This document shows positions 39,160 to 48,827 of a DNA stretch of 64,000 nt, one piece after another. Numbering within the stretch: the first letter of the stretch is position 1; each line of letters opens with the position of its first letter. A program made the translations under genes and the position numbers. This DNA is from Streptomyces sp. Root431 (GTDB lineage Bacteria > Actinomycetota > Actinomycetes > Streptomycetales > Streptomycetaceae), in assembly GCF_001426585.1 (NCBI RefSeq), contig NZ_LMEI01000009.1, forward strand, positions 461,621-525,620, read 5' to 3'. The notes under the pieces were generated by a model. That model was not told where the DNA came from and made no database searches. It saw nothing but the letters and a program-made list of their open reading frames with translations.

Positions 39160-40989
39160 CTACACGGTGAAGCGGAGGCGGCAGACGACGGCGTCGGTGT
39201 CGCGGCGGACGGCCCGGGCGACGAGCGCGCCCCGCCGGTTCTGGAGGGGCCGCTGCCACAGCCGTTCCGGTTCGGCCTCCGGGATGAGGACGGTGATCCG
39301 GGTGTCGGGCTCGGCCTTCCGCAGTCCGTGGACGTACGCGGTGATCGGGCGCCCGAGGGTACGGCGCTCGGAGGGGAGGCGGACGAGGGGGACGCCCGGG
39401 TTCCACAGGGCCCAGTCGCGCTCCAGGGCCTCGGTGGCCTCCCGGTCCTCCGCGTCCGAGTGGCAGACGGTGACCGCCCGGACCTCGTCGCCGAGGGAGA
39501 CCGCGGCGGTCAGGGCCTCGCTGGTGAGCCGGGTCAGGGACGAGACCGGGACCAGGACGAGGGAGCGCGCGCGGTGCGGCGGCTCGGGGACGCGGCCGAC
39601 GCCGAGCCGCTCGCCGATCCTGCCGTACGCCCGGTGGACGGCTTCGAAGGCGAGGACGAGGGCCGGGAGGGCGATCACGATCAGCCAGGCGCCGTCGTGG
39701 AACTTGGTGGCGGTGACGACGATCGCGGAGACGCCGGTGAGGACGGCGCCGAGGCCGTTGAGGACGGCCCTGCCCCACTGCCGGGTCGCCCGCCAGTGCA
39801 GGACCATGCCGGTCTGGGCGATCGTGAAGCCGATGAAGACGCCGATCGCGAAGAGCGGGACGAGGGTGTTGGTGTCGCCGCCGGAGAAGACGAGCAGGGT
39901 CGCGGAGACCACGGCGAGCCAGACGACGCCGTGGCGGTGCACCTGGCGGTCGGCCTTGAGGCCGAAGACATGCGGCAGGTAGTCGTCCCGGGCCAGCAGC
40001 TTCAGGAGGACGGGCAGGCCGCCGAAGGAGGTGTTCGCGGAGAGCGCGAGCAGCACCATGGTGGCGAACTGGACGACGTAGAAAGCCCAGTTGTGACCGA
40101 GGGAGGCGTCGGCGAGCTGGGCGAGGACGGTGACGCACTCGACCGGCCGGAGCCCGAAGCGGGAGATCAGGACGGACAGGCCGATCAGCATCACGCCGAG
40201 CAGCGCGCCGAGCGCGACCTCCGCGCGCATCGCCCGCTTGGCGGCGGGCGCGCGGAACGACGGGACGGCGTTGGCGATGGCCTCGACGCCGGTGAGGGCG
40301 GAGCAGCCGGAGGCGAAGGCCTTCAGGAGGAGCAGGGCGCCGACCGTGGTGGCGTCGTCGGCGAGCGCGGAGGCGTGGCCGGCGGACGCGGCCGTGGAGA
40401 CGGGGGCGTCGCGGAAGAGGCCGACGACAATCAGGATCATGATCGCGCCGATGAACACCGCGGTGGGGGCGATGAACGCCCGGGCGGAGTCGACGATCCC
40501 GCGGAGGTTGACGCCCGTGATCAGGACGAGGACGACGAGGCACATCGCGAGCCGGTCGTCGTGGAGGCCCGGGAAGGCGGAGGTCAGGGCGGCGACGCCG
40601 GCCGTGACGGCGACGGCGACGTTCAGGACGTAGTCCAGGACGAGCGAACCCGCCGCGACCAGGCTGGTGCGGCGGCCGAGGTGCGTCTTGGCCACCGCGT
40701 ACGAGCCGCCGCCGTCCGGGAACGCGGCGATGACCTGCCGGTACGAGGCCACGAGGACGGCCAGCAGGCCCGCGATGGCCAGGGTGACCGGGAGCGTGAA
40801 GCCGAGCCCGTATCCGCCGGCCGCCGCGAGGACCAGGACGATCGCCTCGGGTCCGTAGGCGACGGAGGCCATCGCGTCGAGCGAGAGCGCGGCGAGCCCC
40901 GTCAGGGCGGTCAGCTTGTGGCGGTCACCCGGGTCCGGGGGTTCCTCGGCGGCGGGCGCGACACCGTTCTCGGTGGTCAGGACGGCCAT
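39160..40989 (-). CDS. APC-superfamily permease, KimA-like
   Basis: 609 residues. About 12 helices (residues 25-460) are followed by a 140-residue cytoplasmic C-terminal domain. Opening motif LDAMASVAYGPEAIVLVL and DGGGSYAVAKTHLG are those of a branch of APC permeases that includes the potassium/proton symporter KimA, which also has a C-terminal cytoplasmic domain and similar length. The alternative is an uncharacterised amino-acid permease. A second K+ system, kdpFABC, lies 16 kb away. No ydaO-type (c-di-AMP) riboswitch was found in its leader. Confidence 0.78.
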   Translation of the reverse strand: MAVLTTENGVAPAAEEPPDPGDRHKLTALTGLAALSLDAMASVAYGPEAIVLVLAAAGGYGLGFTLPVTLAIAGLLAVLVASYRQVIAAFPDGGGSYAVAKTHLGRRTSLVAAGSLVLDYVLNVAVAVTAGVAALTSAFPGLHDDRLAMCLVVLVLITGVNLRGIVDSARAFIAPTAVFIGAIMILIVVGLFRDAPVSTAASAGHASALADDATTVGALLLLKAFASGCSALTGVEAIANAVPSFRAPAAKRAMRAEVALGALLGVMLIGLSVLISRFGLRPVECVTVLAQLADASLGHNWAFYVVQFATMVLLALSANTSFGGLPVLLKLLARDDYLPHVFGLKADRQVHRHGVVWLAVVSATLLVFSGGDTNTLVPLFAIGVFIGFTIAQTGMVLHWRATRQWGRAVLNGLGAVLTGVSAIVVTATKFHDGAWLIVIALPALVLAFEAVHRAYGRIGERLGVGRVPEPPHRARSLVLVPVSSLTRLTSEALTAAVSLGDEVRAVTVCHSDAEDREATEALERDWALWNPGVPLVRLPSERRTLGRPITAYVHGLRKAEPDTRITVLIPEAEPERLWQRPLQNRRGALVARAVRRDTDAVVCRLRFTV

Positions 40990-41186
40990 GTGTCTGATTC
41001 CTCTGCGTGGCGGACGTCGTGCTGGTCCGCTCAGCGTGTGGCCGCTCCGGGGCGGCCGGGAACCTCTCTTCCCGCCGTCTTGACGCCGCGGACCCGGGTC
41101 CGTACGCGATCTTGACGCGGGTGCGGAGGGCGGCGCGCGACCCTGGTGTGCGCGTCACCCCCGACGATCTCGTAGAATATTCAACA

Positions 41187-41229
41187 GAGGCCTGGTGTCG
41201 GAGATCCCCCGTGTCCGACACCGGGCCTC
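41187..41229 (-). terminator. Terminator after the TetR gene
   Basis: GAGGCCTGGTGTCGGA (41187-41202) and TCCGACACCGGGCCTC (41214-41229) form a 16-bp stem with one mismatch. Reading in the gene direction it is followed by an AT-rich stretch. It separates the TetR gene from the KimA-like gene downstream. Confidence 0.8.
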
Positions 41230-41256
41230 GCCGACTTCTCTCGCGGCCCCGCGCCC

Positions 41257-41850
41257 TCAGCGACCGCCGGGGTACGCGGTCCTCGCCGTGATCCGGGCGA
41301 TGCGCCGCGCCGACTCCTCCGGGGCGGCCACGGGCTGGACGATGTGGCTGACCGTGAGCCGCACGATCGTCTCGACCGCGAGGCCGCGCGACTCCTCGTC
41401 GACATCGGGCCAGGCCTCCGTCGCGTACGCGTCGAGCATCACCATCGCCGTCCCGAAGACCGGCTCGGGGCGCGTGGTCAGATAGGCGAGGAGATCGTCC
41501 TCGCCGCCCCGCGCGGCCACGAGCACCCCCTTGATCAGGGGGTTGTCCAGGGCCTGCTGGAGCGTGTAGCCGACGCCGGCGGCGGCCGCGGCCTCCAGTT
41601 CGCCCCGGTGGGCGTCGAGTTCGCGCTGGATGCCGACCAGGAAGCCCTCCAGCTCGCGCTGGACCAGGGCCTTGCCGATGGCCTCCTTCGAGCCGAACTC
41701 GTTGTAGAGCGTCTGGCGGCTGATCCCGGCGGCCCGCGCGATGGCGGTCATGCGCAGCCCGCCCCAGCCCTCGGCGGCGACGAGGCGGTAGGCGGCGTCG
41801 AGGACCTGCTCGCGCAGCAGGGACCGGACGCTCTCGCGGAAACGTGTCAT
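41257..41850 (-). CDS. TetR-family regulator of the amidohydrolase operon
   Basis: 197 residues. Helix-turn-helix: EQVLDAAYRLVAAEGWGGLRMTAIARAAGISRQTLYNEFGSKEAI. C-terminal ligand domain with TLQQALDNPLIKGVLVAARGG and RLTVSHIVQP. It lies 67 bases after the amidohydrolase gene and ends the MFS-M20-amidohydrolase run on this strand, so it may be part of that operon. A strong terminator follows. Confidence 0.9.
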   Translation of the reverse strand: MTRFRESVRSLLREQVLDAAYRLVAAEGWGGLRMTAIARAAGISRQTLYNEFGSKEAIGKALVQRELEGFLVGIQRELDAHRGELEAAAAAGVGYTLQQALDNPLIKGVLVAARGGEDDLLAYLTTRPEPVFGTAMVMLDAYATEAWPDVDEESRGLAVETIVRLTVSHIVQPVAAPEESARRIARITARTAYPGGR

Positions 41851-41917
41851 CGTGGCCCCACTGTATCCATGGGAGCGCGCCCGCCCGTCCCGGGCGGGAG
41901 CCCCCTCTCCCCGTCGC

Positions 41918-43633
41918 TCACCCGCCCCAGGTGAGCCGCCCGCCCAGGTACGTCGCGGTGACCGCGGCCTCCTCCGGGAGGCGTTCCGGCGCGACCGTGT
42001 ACGGGTCGCGGGCGAGGACCGTGAGGTCGGCGCGGAGCCCGGGGCGCAGGGAGCCGATCTCGTCGTCGAGGTGGAGCTGCCAGGCGGGATGGGCGGTGAC
42101 GGCGAGCAGGGCCTCGTCGAGGGTGAGCCGTTCCGTCGTGCCGTGGACGCGACCGCTCGCCGGGGTGCGGCGGGTGAGGGCGGTCGCGACCGAGGCCAGC
42201 GGGTCGGTCGGGGAGCACACGCCGTCGTTGTGGAGCGAGACGCGGTGTCCCGCGTCCCAGGCGGAGCGGACGGCCATCCAGCGGTCGGCGACCTCCTGGC
42301 CGAAGAGGTCGTCCGCGAGGACGTCGCCCCACCAGCGGACGTGGTCCATGAACAGGCTGACGGTGGCGCCGAGTTCGGCGGCCCGGCGGTACTGCGCCGC
42401 GGTGACCGCGCCGCAGTGCTCCATGCGGGGGCGCAGTGCGCGGAAGGCCTCGGGGTCGGCCGCGGCGGCGCGGGCGTAGGCGTCGAGGACGGCCTCGAAG
42501 GTGACGTCGCCGTGGACGTGGCAGGCCATCGGGTAGCCCTGGGCGGTGAACGCCCCGGCGAGTTCGGCGAGTTGGTCGGGGGTGTAGTTCATGGGGGCGT
42601 GGTTGCAGCGGCCCGGTCCCATCGCCCGGGTGGCGGCGCTGTCCAGGTAGAGGAAGCTGGTCGCGACCGTGCCCTCCCAGGCCGTGCCCTCCGCCCACAG
42701 TTTCATGCCGGAGATGCCGAACAGGTCCTCGGCGGGGGCGTGTCCGGGGAAGCGGCGGCCCGGCTCCGCGGCGAGTTCGGGGGTGCCGATGAGGTACGAG
42801 CGGACACGGACGGCCGCGCCGGGGCGCTCCGCCGCGGCCCGCAGCGCGGGGAGGAGGCGCGGTTCGGTGGCCAGGTCGGCGACGGTGGTGATGCCGACGC
42901 GGGCGTGTTCGGTGTAGGCCCAGTCGAGTGCGGCGGCGAGGCGCTCCGGCTTCAGCCGGTCCCCGGCCACCACCCACAACAGGGCTTCGACGGCGCCCCC
43001 TTCGTGGGCCTCGCCGGTGGGTTCGCCGTGTGCGTCGCGCAGGAAGCGGGCGCCTACCGGGTCGGGGGTGTCTCGGGTGATGCCTGCGGCGCGCAGCGCG
43101 GCCGAGTTGGCCCAGGCGGCGTGGCCGCTGTTCGCGACGACGACGAGCGGGGCGTCGGGGCGGAGCGCGTCGAGCTCCGCGCGGGTCGGGGGTGTCAGGT
43201 CGCGCTGGAGCAGCGGGTCGACGCCGTAGGCGCAGACCGGTTCGCCGGGCCCGGCGGCGGCCACGGCGGCACGGATGCGGTCGAGGACCTCGGCGCCGGT
43301 GGGCACGGTGAACGGCCGGACGTCCACGGCGGGCGGGGCGACGGCGAGGGCGACCATGACCGGGTGGCCGTGGGCCTCGACGAAGCCGGGCAGCAGGGCC
43401 CGGCCGGCGAGGTCGACGACCTCGGTCGCCCGGCCGCGCAGGCGCAGGACCTCGTCCTCCGTGCCGACGGCGGTGATGCGCCCGTCGCGGACGGCGAGGG
43501 CCTCGGCGCGGGGGCGGGCGGGGTCCATGGTGAGGACGGGGCCGCCGGTGAAGACGAGGTCGGGGGTGGTGCCGGGAGTGGTGTCGAGGGTGGTGTCGGG
43601 GGTGGTGTCGGGGGTGGTGTCGGGCTCAGGCAT
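41918..43633 (-). CDS. YtcJ-like amidohydrolase
   Basis: 571 residues. Urease-superfamily metal hydrolase: [14 protein letters not shown] (first HxH), [14 protein letters not shown] (metal/proton site), [11 protein letters not shown] and [17 protein letters not shown] with the catalytic Asp. This pattern is the amidohydrolase_3/YtcJ group, which cleaves N-acyl amides or related bonds. Residues 5-24 are a TTPD repeat encoded by a 12-bp tandem repeat (43569-43625). The gene overlaps the M20 peptidase by 8 bases. Together they suggest stepwise hydrolysis of an imported acylated or amide compound. Confidence 0.9.
   Translation of the reverse strand: MPEPDTTPDTTPDTTLDTTPGTTPDLVFTGGPVLTMDPARPRAEALAVRDGRITAVGTEDEVLRLRGRATEVVDLAGRALLPGFVEAHGHPVMVALAVAPPAVDVRPFTVPTGAEVLDRIRAAVAAAGPGEPVCAYGVDPLLQRDLTPPTRAELDALRPDAPLVVVANSGHAAWANSAALRAAGITRDTPDPVGARFLRDAHGEPTGEAHEGGAVEALLWVVAGDRLKPERLAAALDWAYTEHARVGITTVADLATEPRLLPALRAAAERPGAAVRVRSYLIGTPELAAEPGRRFPGHAPAEDLFGISGMKLWAEGTAWEGTVATSFLYLDSAATRAMGPGRCNHAPMNYTPDQLAELAGAFTAQGYPMACHVHGDVTFEAVLDAYARAAAADPEAFRALRPRMEHCGAVTAAQYRRAAELGATVSLFMDHVRWWGDVLADDLFGQEVADRWMAVRSAWDAGHRVSLHNDGVCSPTDPLASVATALTRRTPASGRVHGTTERLTLDEALLAVTAHPAWQLHLDDEIGSLRPGLRADLTVLARDPYTVAPERLPEEAAVTATYLGGRLTWGG
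43569..43625. repeat. 12-bp tandem repeat at the amidohydrolase N-terminus
   Basis: GGTGGTGTCGGG and one-base variants occur five times in a row. They encode the [16 protein letters not shown] segment directly after the start codon, and changes in copy number keep the frame. Confidence 0.85.
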
Positions 43634-44993
43634 CGGAGGTCTCCTTCACCAGCCAGGAGGCGGCCGCCGCGAGGAGCGCTGTCACGCCGAGGGGGATCGT
43701 CGGCCCGGGTACGGGGGCGAAGTGGGGCGAGTGGTTGGCGGGGACGGTGTCGGGGAGGCCGTTCTCCAGGAGGGAGTCGGGGTCGACACCCGCGTACAGG
43801 GCGGGGTCGGCGCCGCCGAAGTGCCAGAAGACGGAGGGGACTCCGAGCGCGGTGCCGAAGACGCCGAAGTCCTCGCTGCCGGTGATGACCTGGGGCAGGG
43901 TGAAGACCCTGCCCTCCCCCAGGGCCCCGGTCAGGGCGGACTGGACGCGGGCGGTCGCGGGCCCGTCGTTGACGGTGACCGGGAAGGAGTTGAGGGGAAC
44001 GATCTCCGGTTCCTTGGGGGCGCCCGAGGCGGCGGCCTCCGCACGGACGATGCGGGTGACGGCGGCCAGGATCCGGTCCCGTACGGCCGGGGTGGTCGAG
44101 CGGATGTTGATCCGCAGCTCGGCGGTGTCCGGGATGATGTTCTCCTTCGTCCCGGCGTGCAGCGAGCCGACGGTGACGACCGCGGTCTGCGAGGCGCCGA
44201 TCTCCCGGGAGACCACGGTCTGCAGCCGCATGACCACGGCGGCGGCCATCACGACCGGGTCGACGGCCGTCTCGGGGCTCGAACCGTGGCCGCCGCGGCC
44301 GAAGAGGGTCACGCGGAGGCTGTCGGACGCGGCCATCACCGGTCCCGGCCGGGTGCCGAGGAAGCCGACCGGCGCCGGGGCGACGTGCTGGCCGAGGCAG
44401 ATCTCGGCGCGGGGGAACCGGTCGAGGAAGCCGTCCTCGATCATGGCGGGCGCGCCGCCGACCTCCTCGGCCGGCTGGAAGACGGCGACGACGGTGCCGC
44501 TCCAGGTGTCGCGGTGGGCGGCGAGCTGCGCGGTGGCCCCGAGGAGGCAGGTGACGTGCATGTCGTGCCCGCAGGCGTGCATCACGGGCACCTCATTGCC
44601 GTCCGGGTCGGTGCCGGTGGCCGTGGAGGCGTACGGCAGGCCCGTCTCCTCCTTCACGGGCAGGGCGTCCATGTCGGCGCGGAGCAGGACGACGGGCCCG
44701 GGGCCGTTGGTGAGGACGCCGACGACTCCGGTGCGCCCGACGCCCTCGGTGACCTCCCAGCCCTGGGCGCGCAGCAGCCCGGCGGCGACTCCGGCCGTGC
44801 GGAACTCCTGGAAGGAGAGCTCGGGATGGGCGTGCAGGTCCTCGTAGAGGGCGAGGAGCCCGGGGAGCCGCTCGTCGAGACCTGACAGGAGCGGGGTGAC
44901 CGCGGCCGGGCCGGAGAGGGTGACCGTGGCCGGGTCGGCGAGCGTGCCGGGGGTGACGGTGGCCGGGGCGGCGAGGTTGCCGTCGGTGGTCAT
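43626..44993 (-). CDS. M20 family metallo-amidohydrolase (hippurate hydrolase/AmiD type)
   Basis: 455 residues. Metal and catalytic motifs: [54 protein letters not shown] (catalytic Glu-Glu) and TGSEDFGVF, with the closing NHSPHF. Such enzymes release carboxylate and amine from N-acyl amino acids or peptides. Residues 1-35 are an Ala/Thr/Val-rich tail with repeated PATVT. Start ATG 44993 overlaps the MFS stop in ATGA, so transporter and hydrolase are coupled. Confidence 0.92.
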   Translation of the reverse strand: MTTDGNLAAPATVTPGTLADPATVTLSGPAAVTPLLSGLDERLPGLLALYEDLHAHPELSFQEFRTAGVAAGLLRAQGWEVTEGVGRTGVVGVLTNGPGPVVLLRADMDALPVKEETGLPYASTATGTDPDGNEVPVMHACGHDMHVTCLLGATAQLAAHRDTWSGTVVAVFQPAEEVGGAPAMIEDGFLDRFPRAEICLGQHVAPAPVGFLGTRPGPVMAASDSLRVTLFGRGGHGSSPETAVDPVVMAAAVVMRLQTVVSREIGASQTAVVTVGSLHAGTKENIIPDTAELRINIRSTTPAVRDRILAAVTRIVRAEAAASGAPKEPEIVPLNSFPVTVNDGPATARVQSALTGALGEGRVFTLPQVITGSEDFGVFGTALGVPSVFWHFGGADPALYAGVDPDSLLENGLPDTVPANHSPHFAPVPGPTIPLGVTALLAAAASWLVKETSDA

Positions 44994-46282
44994 GCGGATT
45001 CCTTTGCGGGGCTCGGGGTGCGGGGCGCGCGGTCGGCTGCGGCGCGGAAGGCGGTGGCGTCCTGCGGGGTCAGACACGCCATGACGGCGGCGACGACCGC
45101 GCCGAGGACGAGGAAGCCGAAGGCGATCTGGAAGGAGAAGGCGTCGGCGAGCGCGCCCATGACGGGCGGGGCGACGATGCCGGCGACCTGCCCGCCGACG
45201 ATGATCACGGCGCCGCCCACCCCGACGTACTCGGGGGTGAGACCGGCCATGGGGACGGCGAAGATCGGCATGTAGGCGAGGGAGGCGGCGAAGATCGCGA
45301 GGGTGCCGAAGACGACGAAGCCGGTGAGGGACGGGGTGTTCGCCATGAGGAGCAGGGCTGCGGCGGAGACCGCCATGCCGGGGACGATGACCTTGCGGTG
45401 GTGGCCGCCGAGCCGGTCGGAGAGCCGTCCGCCGATGACGGTGGCGGCCGCGGCCCCGAGCGCCGGGATGGCGACGAGGGCTCCGGCCGCCGTGAGGGAG
45501 ACCCCGTGCTCCTCGCTGAGGTACGAGGGGACCCAGGTGTTGAGGCCCCAGATGATGGTGCTGTAGCCGAACATCATGAGGGAGAACCGCCACAGGACGC
45601 CCTTGCGCAGGACCTCGCGGAGCGGGGGACGGGGCGTGGCCTCCACGGGCGGGGCACCGTCCGCGGACGCCAGCGGGGCGGGCATCCAGAGGCGTACGGC
45701 GACGAAGGCGAGGAGCCCGAGGGCGGCGGTGGACCAGAAGGCCGAACGCCAGCCGAAGACGGCGACGAGCGGGGCCACGGCGAGCGGCGTGATGACGGCG
45801 GCGAGGGCGTTGGAGCTCATCACCGCGCCGTTGGCGCCCATGCGTTCCTCCGGCCGGGTGCGCTCGACCAGGACCTTCATGGCGGCCGGCGGGAAGATGC
45901 CCTCGGCCACGCCGAAGGCGAAGCGCAGGGCTAGCAGCACGGCGAAGGACCAGGCGAAGCCGGTGAGGGCGGTGAAGACCGACCAGGACAGCAGGGCCCA
46001 GAGGGTCACCCGTCGGCCGCCGAACCGGTCGGCGAGCATGCCGCCGGGGATCTGGCAGAGGGCGTAGGCGAGGAAGAAGGCGGAGACGACGAGCCCTTGC
46101 CGGGTGCGGTCGATGTCGAACTCCGCGCCGATGGACGGCAGCACGAGGTTGATCACGAGCCGGTCGGCGTAGTCGACCAGCCAGGCGGCGAAGAGCAGGG
46201 CGACCGTGATCCGGACGGTTCTGCGGTGCGTGGGCGGCGCCGCCACGGGGGCGGGCGGGTCGGGAAGGAGCGGAGCAGGCAC
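44990..46282 (-). CDS. MFS importer (anion:cation symporter-like)
   Basis: 430 residues with 12 helices. WLVDYADRLVINLVLPSIGAEF and GGMLADRFGGRRVTLW (motif A) are typical of the anion/cation symporter group that imports organic acids such as sugar acids and benzoates. It starts with GTG 46282 behind GAGGAG. It heads an operon with the M20 hydrolase and the amidohydrolase, so it probably imports their substrate. The AsnC-type regulator gene is divergent from it, 65 bases away. Confidence 0.92.
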   Translation of the reverse strand: MPAPLLPDPPAPVAAPPTHRRTVRITVALLFAAWLVDYADRLVINLVLPSIGAEFDIDRTRQGLVVSAFFLAYALCQIPGGMLADRFGGRRVTLWALLSWSVFTALTGFAWSFAVLLALRFAFGVAEGIFPPAAMKVLVERTRPEERMGANGAVMSSNALAAVITPLAVAPLVAVFGWRSAFWSTAALGLLAFVAVRLWMPAPLASADGAPPVEATPRPPLREVLRKGVLWRFSLMMFGYSTIIWGLNTWVPSYLSEEHGVSLTAAGALVAIPALGAAAATVIGGRLSDRLGGHHRKVIVPGMAVSAAALLLMANTPSLTGFVVFGTLAIFAASLAYMPIFAVPMAGLTPEYVGVGGAVIIVGGQVAGIVAPPVMGALADAFSFQIAFGFLVLGAVVAAVMACLTPQDATAFRAAADRAPRTPSPAKESA

Positions 46283-46347
46283 GGTACTCCTCTGTCACCG
46301 GTGGCCGAAACTGGTCGTCGGCCCGAAGTGCCCCTACGATCCGGTCC

Positions 46348-47439
46348 ATGAGCCCGAACCTCGGAGAAGTGCCGGAAAGCATCTCTGCGGATGCCCTTGT
46401 GCCGGATTCCCGCGGCGAGGGTTCGGCGGTGGGGTTCTCCGAGCTGGATCTCGCGCTGATCGACGCCCTCCAGGCCGCCCCGCGCGCGCCCTGGACCCGG
46501 ATCGGGCAGGCGCTCGGCGTGGACGCGACGACGGCGGCCCGCCGCTTCGAACGGCTCCGGGCCGGCGGGCTCGCCTGGGTCACCGCGTACGACGCGGCGA
46601 AGACGGCGACGGTCGCCTATGTCGAGGTGCGGTGCCGGCCCCGCGCCTTCGACCGGGTGAGCGCCGCGGTGACGGCGCTGCCGTGGGTGTTCAGCGTGGA
46701 CGAGACGGCCGGGGACTTCGACCTCTTCCTCTCCGTCGCCGCCCCCGACCTGCCGGCCCTCGGCCGCGCGGTGCACCGGGGCATCGGCGGCCTGCGCGGG
46801 GTGCGCTCGACCCGGACGAGGCTGGGCATCACGCTGTACGGCGAGGGGCGCGACTGGCGGATGCGGGCGATGAACCCGGCGGAGCGGGCCGGTCTCGGCG
46901 GGCCGCACGGCCCGCGCCCCCGCTCGTACAGCACGCACCTCCACGAGCGGCCGGCGCCGCAGGACCAGGCGCTCCTCGGCGCGCTCGGCGCCGACGGGCG
47001 GCTGGGGTACGCGGAACTCGGCGCGCGGACGGGGATGAGCGAGCACACGGCGCGGCGCAGGCTCCAGCGGATGATCCGCGACGGGGACATCTCGCTGCGC
47101 TGCGATCTGGCGCACCCGCTGGCGGGCCTGTCCACGATGGTGGTCTACCGGACGTCCGTGCCGCACGCCCTCCTCGAACAGACGGGGAACGCGCTGGCCC
47201 GCCTCGAACACGTGCGGATGTGCGTGTCGGTGAGCGGGCCGTACAACCTCCTCGTCCTGGTCTGGCTGCACGGCCTCGGCGCCGTGGACCCCTTCGAGGC
47301 GCTGCTCGCGGAGCGGTTCCCCGTACTGGAGGTGCAGGACCGGACGGTGGCCCTGCACTCCCCCAAGCGCATGGGCTGGCTGCTCGACGAGCAGGGTCGG
47401 GCGGCCGGGCGGGTGCCGCTGGGGCTGCCCGAGCACTGA
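46348..47439 (+). CDS. Lrp/AsnC-family regulator with two modules
   Basis: 363 residues, about twice the usual size. Module 1 (about 30-170): LDLALIDALQAAPRAPWTRIGQALGVDATTAARRFERLRAGG, then a RAM-like half. Module 2 (about 205-345): DQALLGALGADGRLGYAELGARTGMSEHTARRRLQRM, then MVVYRTSVPH and a second RAM-like sensor. Double-module AsnC proteins occur in Streptomyces and related actinobacteria. It diverges from the transporter/hydrolase operon and probably controls it in response to an amino acid or derivative. Confidence 0.92.
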   Translation: MSPNLGEVPESISADALVPDSRGEGSAVGFSELDLALIDALQAAPRAPWTRIGQALGVDATTAARRFERLRAGGLAWVTAYDAAKTATVAYVEVRCRPRAFDRVSAAVTALPWVFSVDETAGDFDLFLSVAAPDLPALGRAVHRGIGGLRGVRSTRTRLGITLYGEGRDWRMRAMNPAERAGLGGPHGPRPRSYSTHLHERPAPQDQALLGALGADGRLGYAELGARTGMSEHTARRRLQRMIRDGDISLRCDLAHPLAGLSTMVVYRTSVPHALLEQTGNALARLEHVRMCVSVSGPYNLLVLVWLHGLGAVDPFEALLAERFPVLEVQDRTVALHSPKRMGWLLDEQGRAAGRVPLGLPEH

Positions 47440-47648
47440 CCGACCGGGAGCGGTGCGGCGCTGCGGCACGTCGGTCGGGGATCGGTGCCGCACGTCGGGC
47501 ATGGAGGTGCCACGGCGCTCCGTCGCTCCCTGTGGACCCGGTCGGGGGTGGGGCCGGGGGGAGACGGCGGTGCGCCGTGGCACCCGTCGGTGGGCGGTGC
47601 GCGGATGGCACCGGGGGAAGGATCGTCAGGGCCGGTCAGGCCACGGGA

Positions 47649-48677
47649 TCAGGAGGCGATGCTCGGATCCGGACCCAGGCCCAGGTCCAGGGCGTCGGCC
47701 TGCTCGCCGAGGACGGTGACGCCGGAGGACGGAGAGCCGGGCTCCTCGGGGTCGTTGGCGCAGCCGAGGGCGGTGGCCTGGCGGAGGGTCTCCGTCAGGT
47801 TCCGCCAGTCGAGCGCGGGCCGGGTGTCGGCGCGGCCGAGGACGAGCGAGGCGTTCCACCGCATGCGGGGCACACCGGGGAGCGGCCGCAGGCCGCCGGC
47901 CTCCTGCGGGGAGGCGGCGAGGGCCATGGGGAGCATGGCGCAGCCGAGGCCCGACTGGGTGGCGGCGCGGACGCCCGCCATGGAGCCGAGTTCGTGGATC
48001 TCGGGCGGGCTGTCGCAGCGCAGTCGGAGGAACTCGGGCAGCCAGCGCTGGGACGGACAGTCGGGGTCGGCGATGACGACCTGGCGGCCGAGGCCGCCGC
48101 GCCGGTGGCGGACGCCCGCGACGGCCACGAACTCCACTTCCTGGAGCCGTACTTCGATGAGGTCGTCGGTGCGCTCGATGTGCGGCTGGTCGGTTAAGAA
48201 TCCGGCCGGGTCGTCCGCGTCGACGACGGTGAGGACCAGGGCACCGTCGATCGCGCCGGACCGGAAGGCGTCGTGGACCTCGGCCGTTCCCATGACGCGC
48301 AGGGCGAGTTGGACGCCGGAGAGGAGCCGTCGCCCGATGTGGGTGACCCGGGCGAGCTGCTGTCCGTACGCCAGCGCCGGGACGATCCCGACGGTCATGC
48401 GTGGCGGGTTGGCCGCAGGCCGGCGCAGGGCGGTCTCCATCTCGCCGACGAGGGTGAGGATCTGGCGCGCGTATTCGCACAGGACGGTGCCGGCCCGGGT
48501 GAGCCGTACGCCGCTGGGGAGCCGTTCGAAGACGGGCTCGCCGACCTGCCTCTCCAGGGCACGCATCTGTGCCGTGACGCTGGACTGCGAGTACCCGAGG
48601 CGGCGCGCCGCCTGGGTGAAGGACCCGGTCAGGGTCACCTCGCGGAAGGTCCGAAGGGTTCTTGCGTCGATGTCCAC
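47649..48677 (-). CDS. LysR-family regulator containing a TTA codon
   Basis: 342 residues. The N-terminal helix-turn-helix is standard: LRTFREVTLTGSFTQAARRLGYSQSSVTAQMRALERQVGEPVFER. The effector domain continues to residue 320. Leu 161 (in GFLTDQP) is encoded by TTA at 48195-48197, the rare codon read by the bldA tRNA. I found no other in-frame TTA in the genes I checked. Translation should therefore be tied to development or antibiotic production. It lies next to the secondary-metabolic region. Confidence 0.92.
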   Translation of the reverse strand: MDIDARTLRTFREVTLTGSFTQAARRLGYSQSSVTAQMRALERQVGEPVFERLPSGVRLTRAGTVLCEYARQILTLVGEMETALRRPAANPPRMTVGIVPALAYGQQLARVTHIGRRLLSGVQLALRVMGTAEVHDAFRSGAIDGALVLTVVDADDPAGFLTDQPHIERTDDLIEVRLQEVEFVAVAGVRHRRGGLGRQVVIADPDCPSQRWLPEFLRLRCDSPPEIHELGSMAGVRAATQSGLGCAMLPMALAASPQEAGGLRPLPGVPRMRWNASLVLGRADTRPALDWRNLTETLRQATALGCANDPEEPGSPSSGVTVLGEQADALDLGLGPDPSIAS

Positions 48678-48827
48678 GTGAATTCCCCCCTGCCGCGCAG
48701 GCGGCAGTTCCTCGCACCGGGTGGTTGGTCGTCCACCCGCTTCGATCGCCCCAGTCGGTTGTCACACAAGCCGCAGGGGTGCGCGGACGCGCCATGCGCC
48801 CGGCACCCCTGCTCGGCCGCGAAGACT

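Noticed and set aside
38990..41256. A c-di-AMP (ydaO) riboswitch before the KimA-like permease, or one before kdp
   Set aside because: The leaders at 40990-41186 and 23278-23487 show none of the ydaO conserved blocks that I could recognise.
47462..47492. Inverted repeat TGCGGCAC...GTGCCGCA between AsnC and LysR genes as a terminator
   Set aside because: The 8-bp stem has a 15-base loop and no extension. It may terminate but is too weak to list as a feature.
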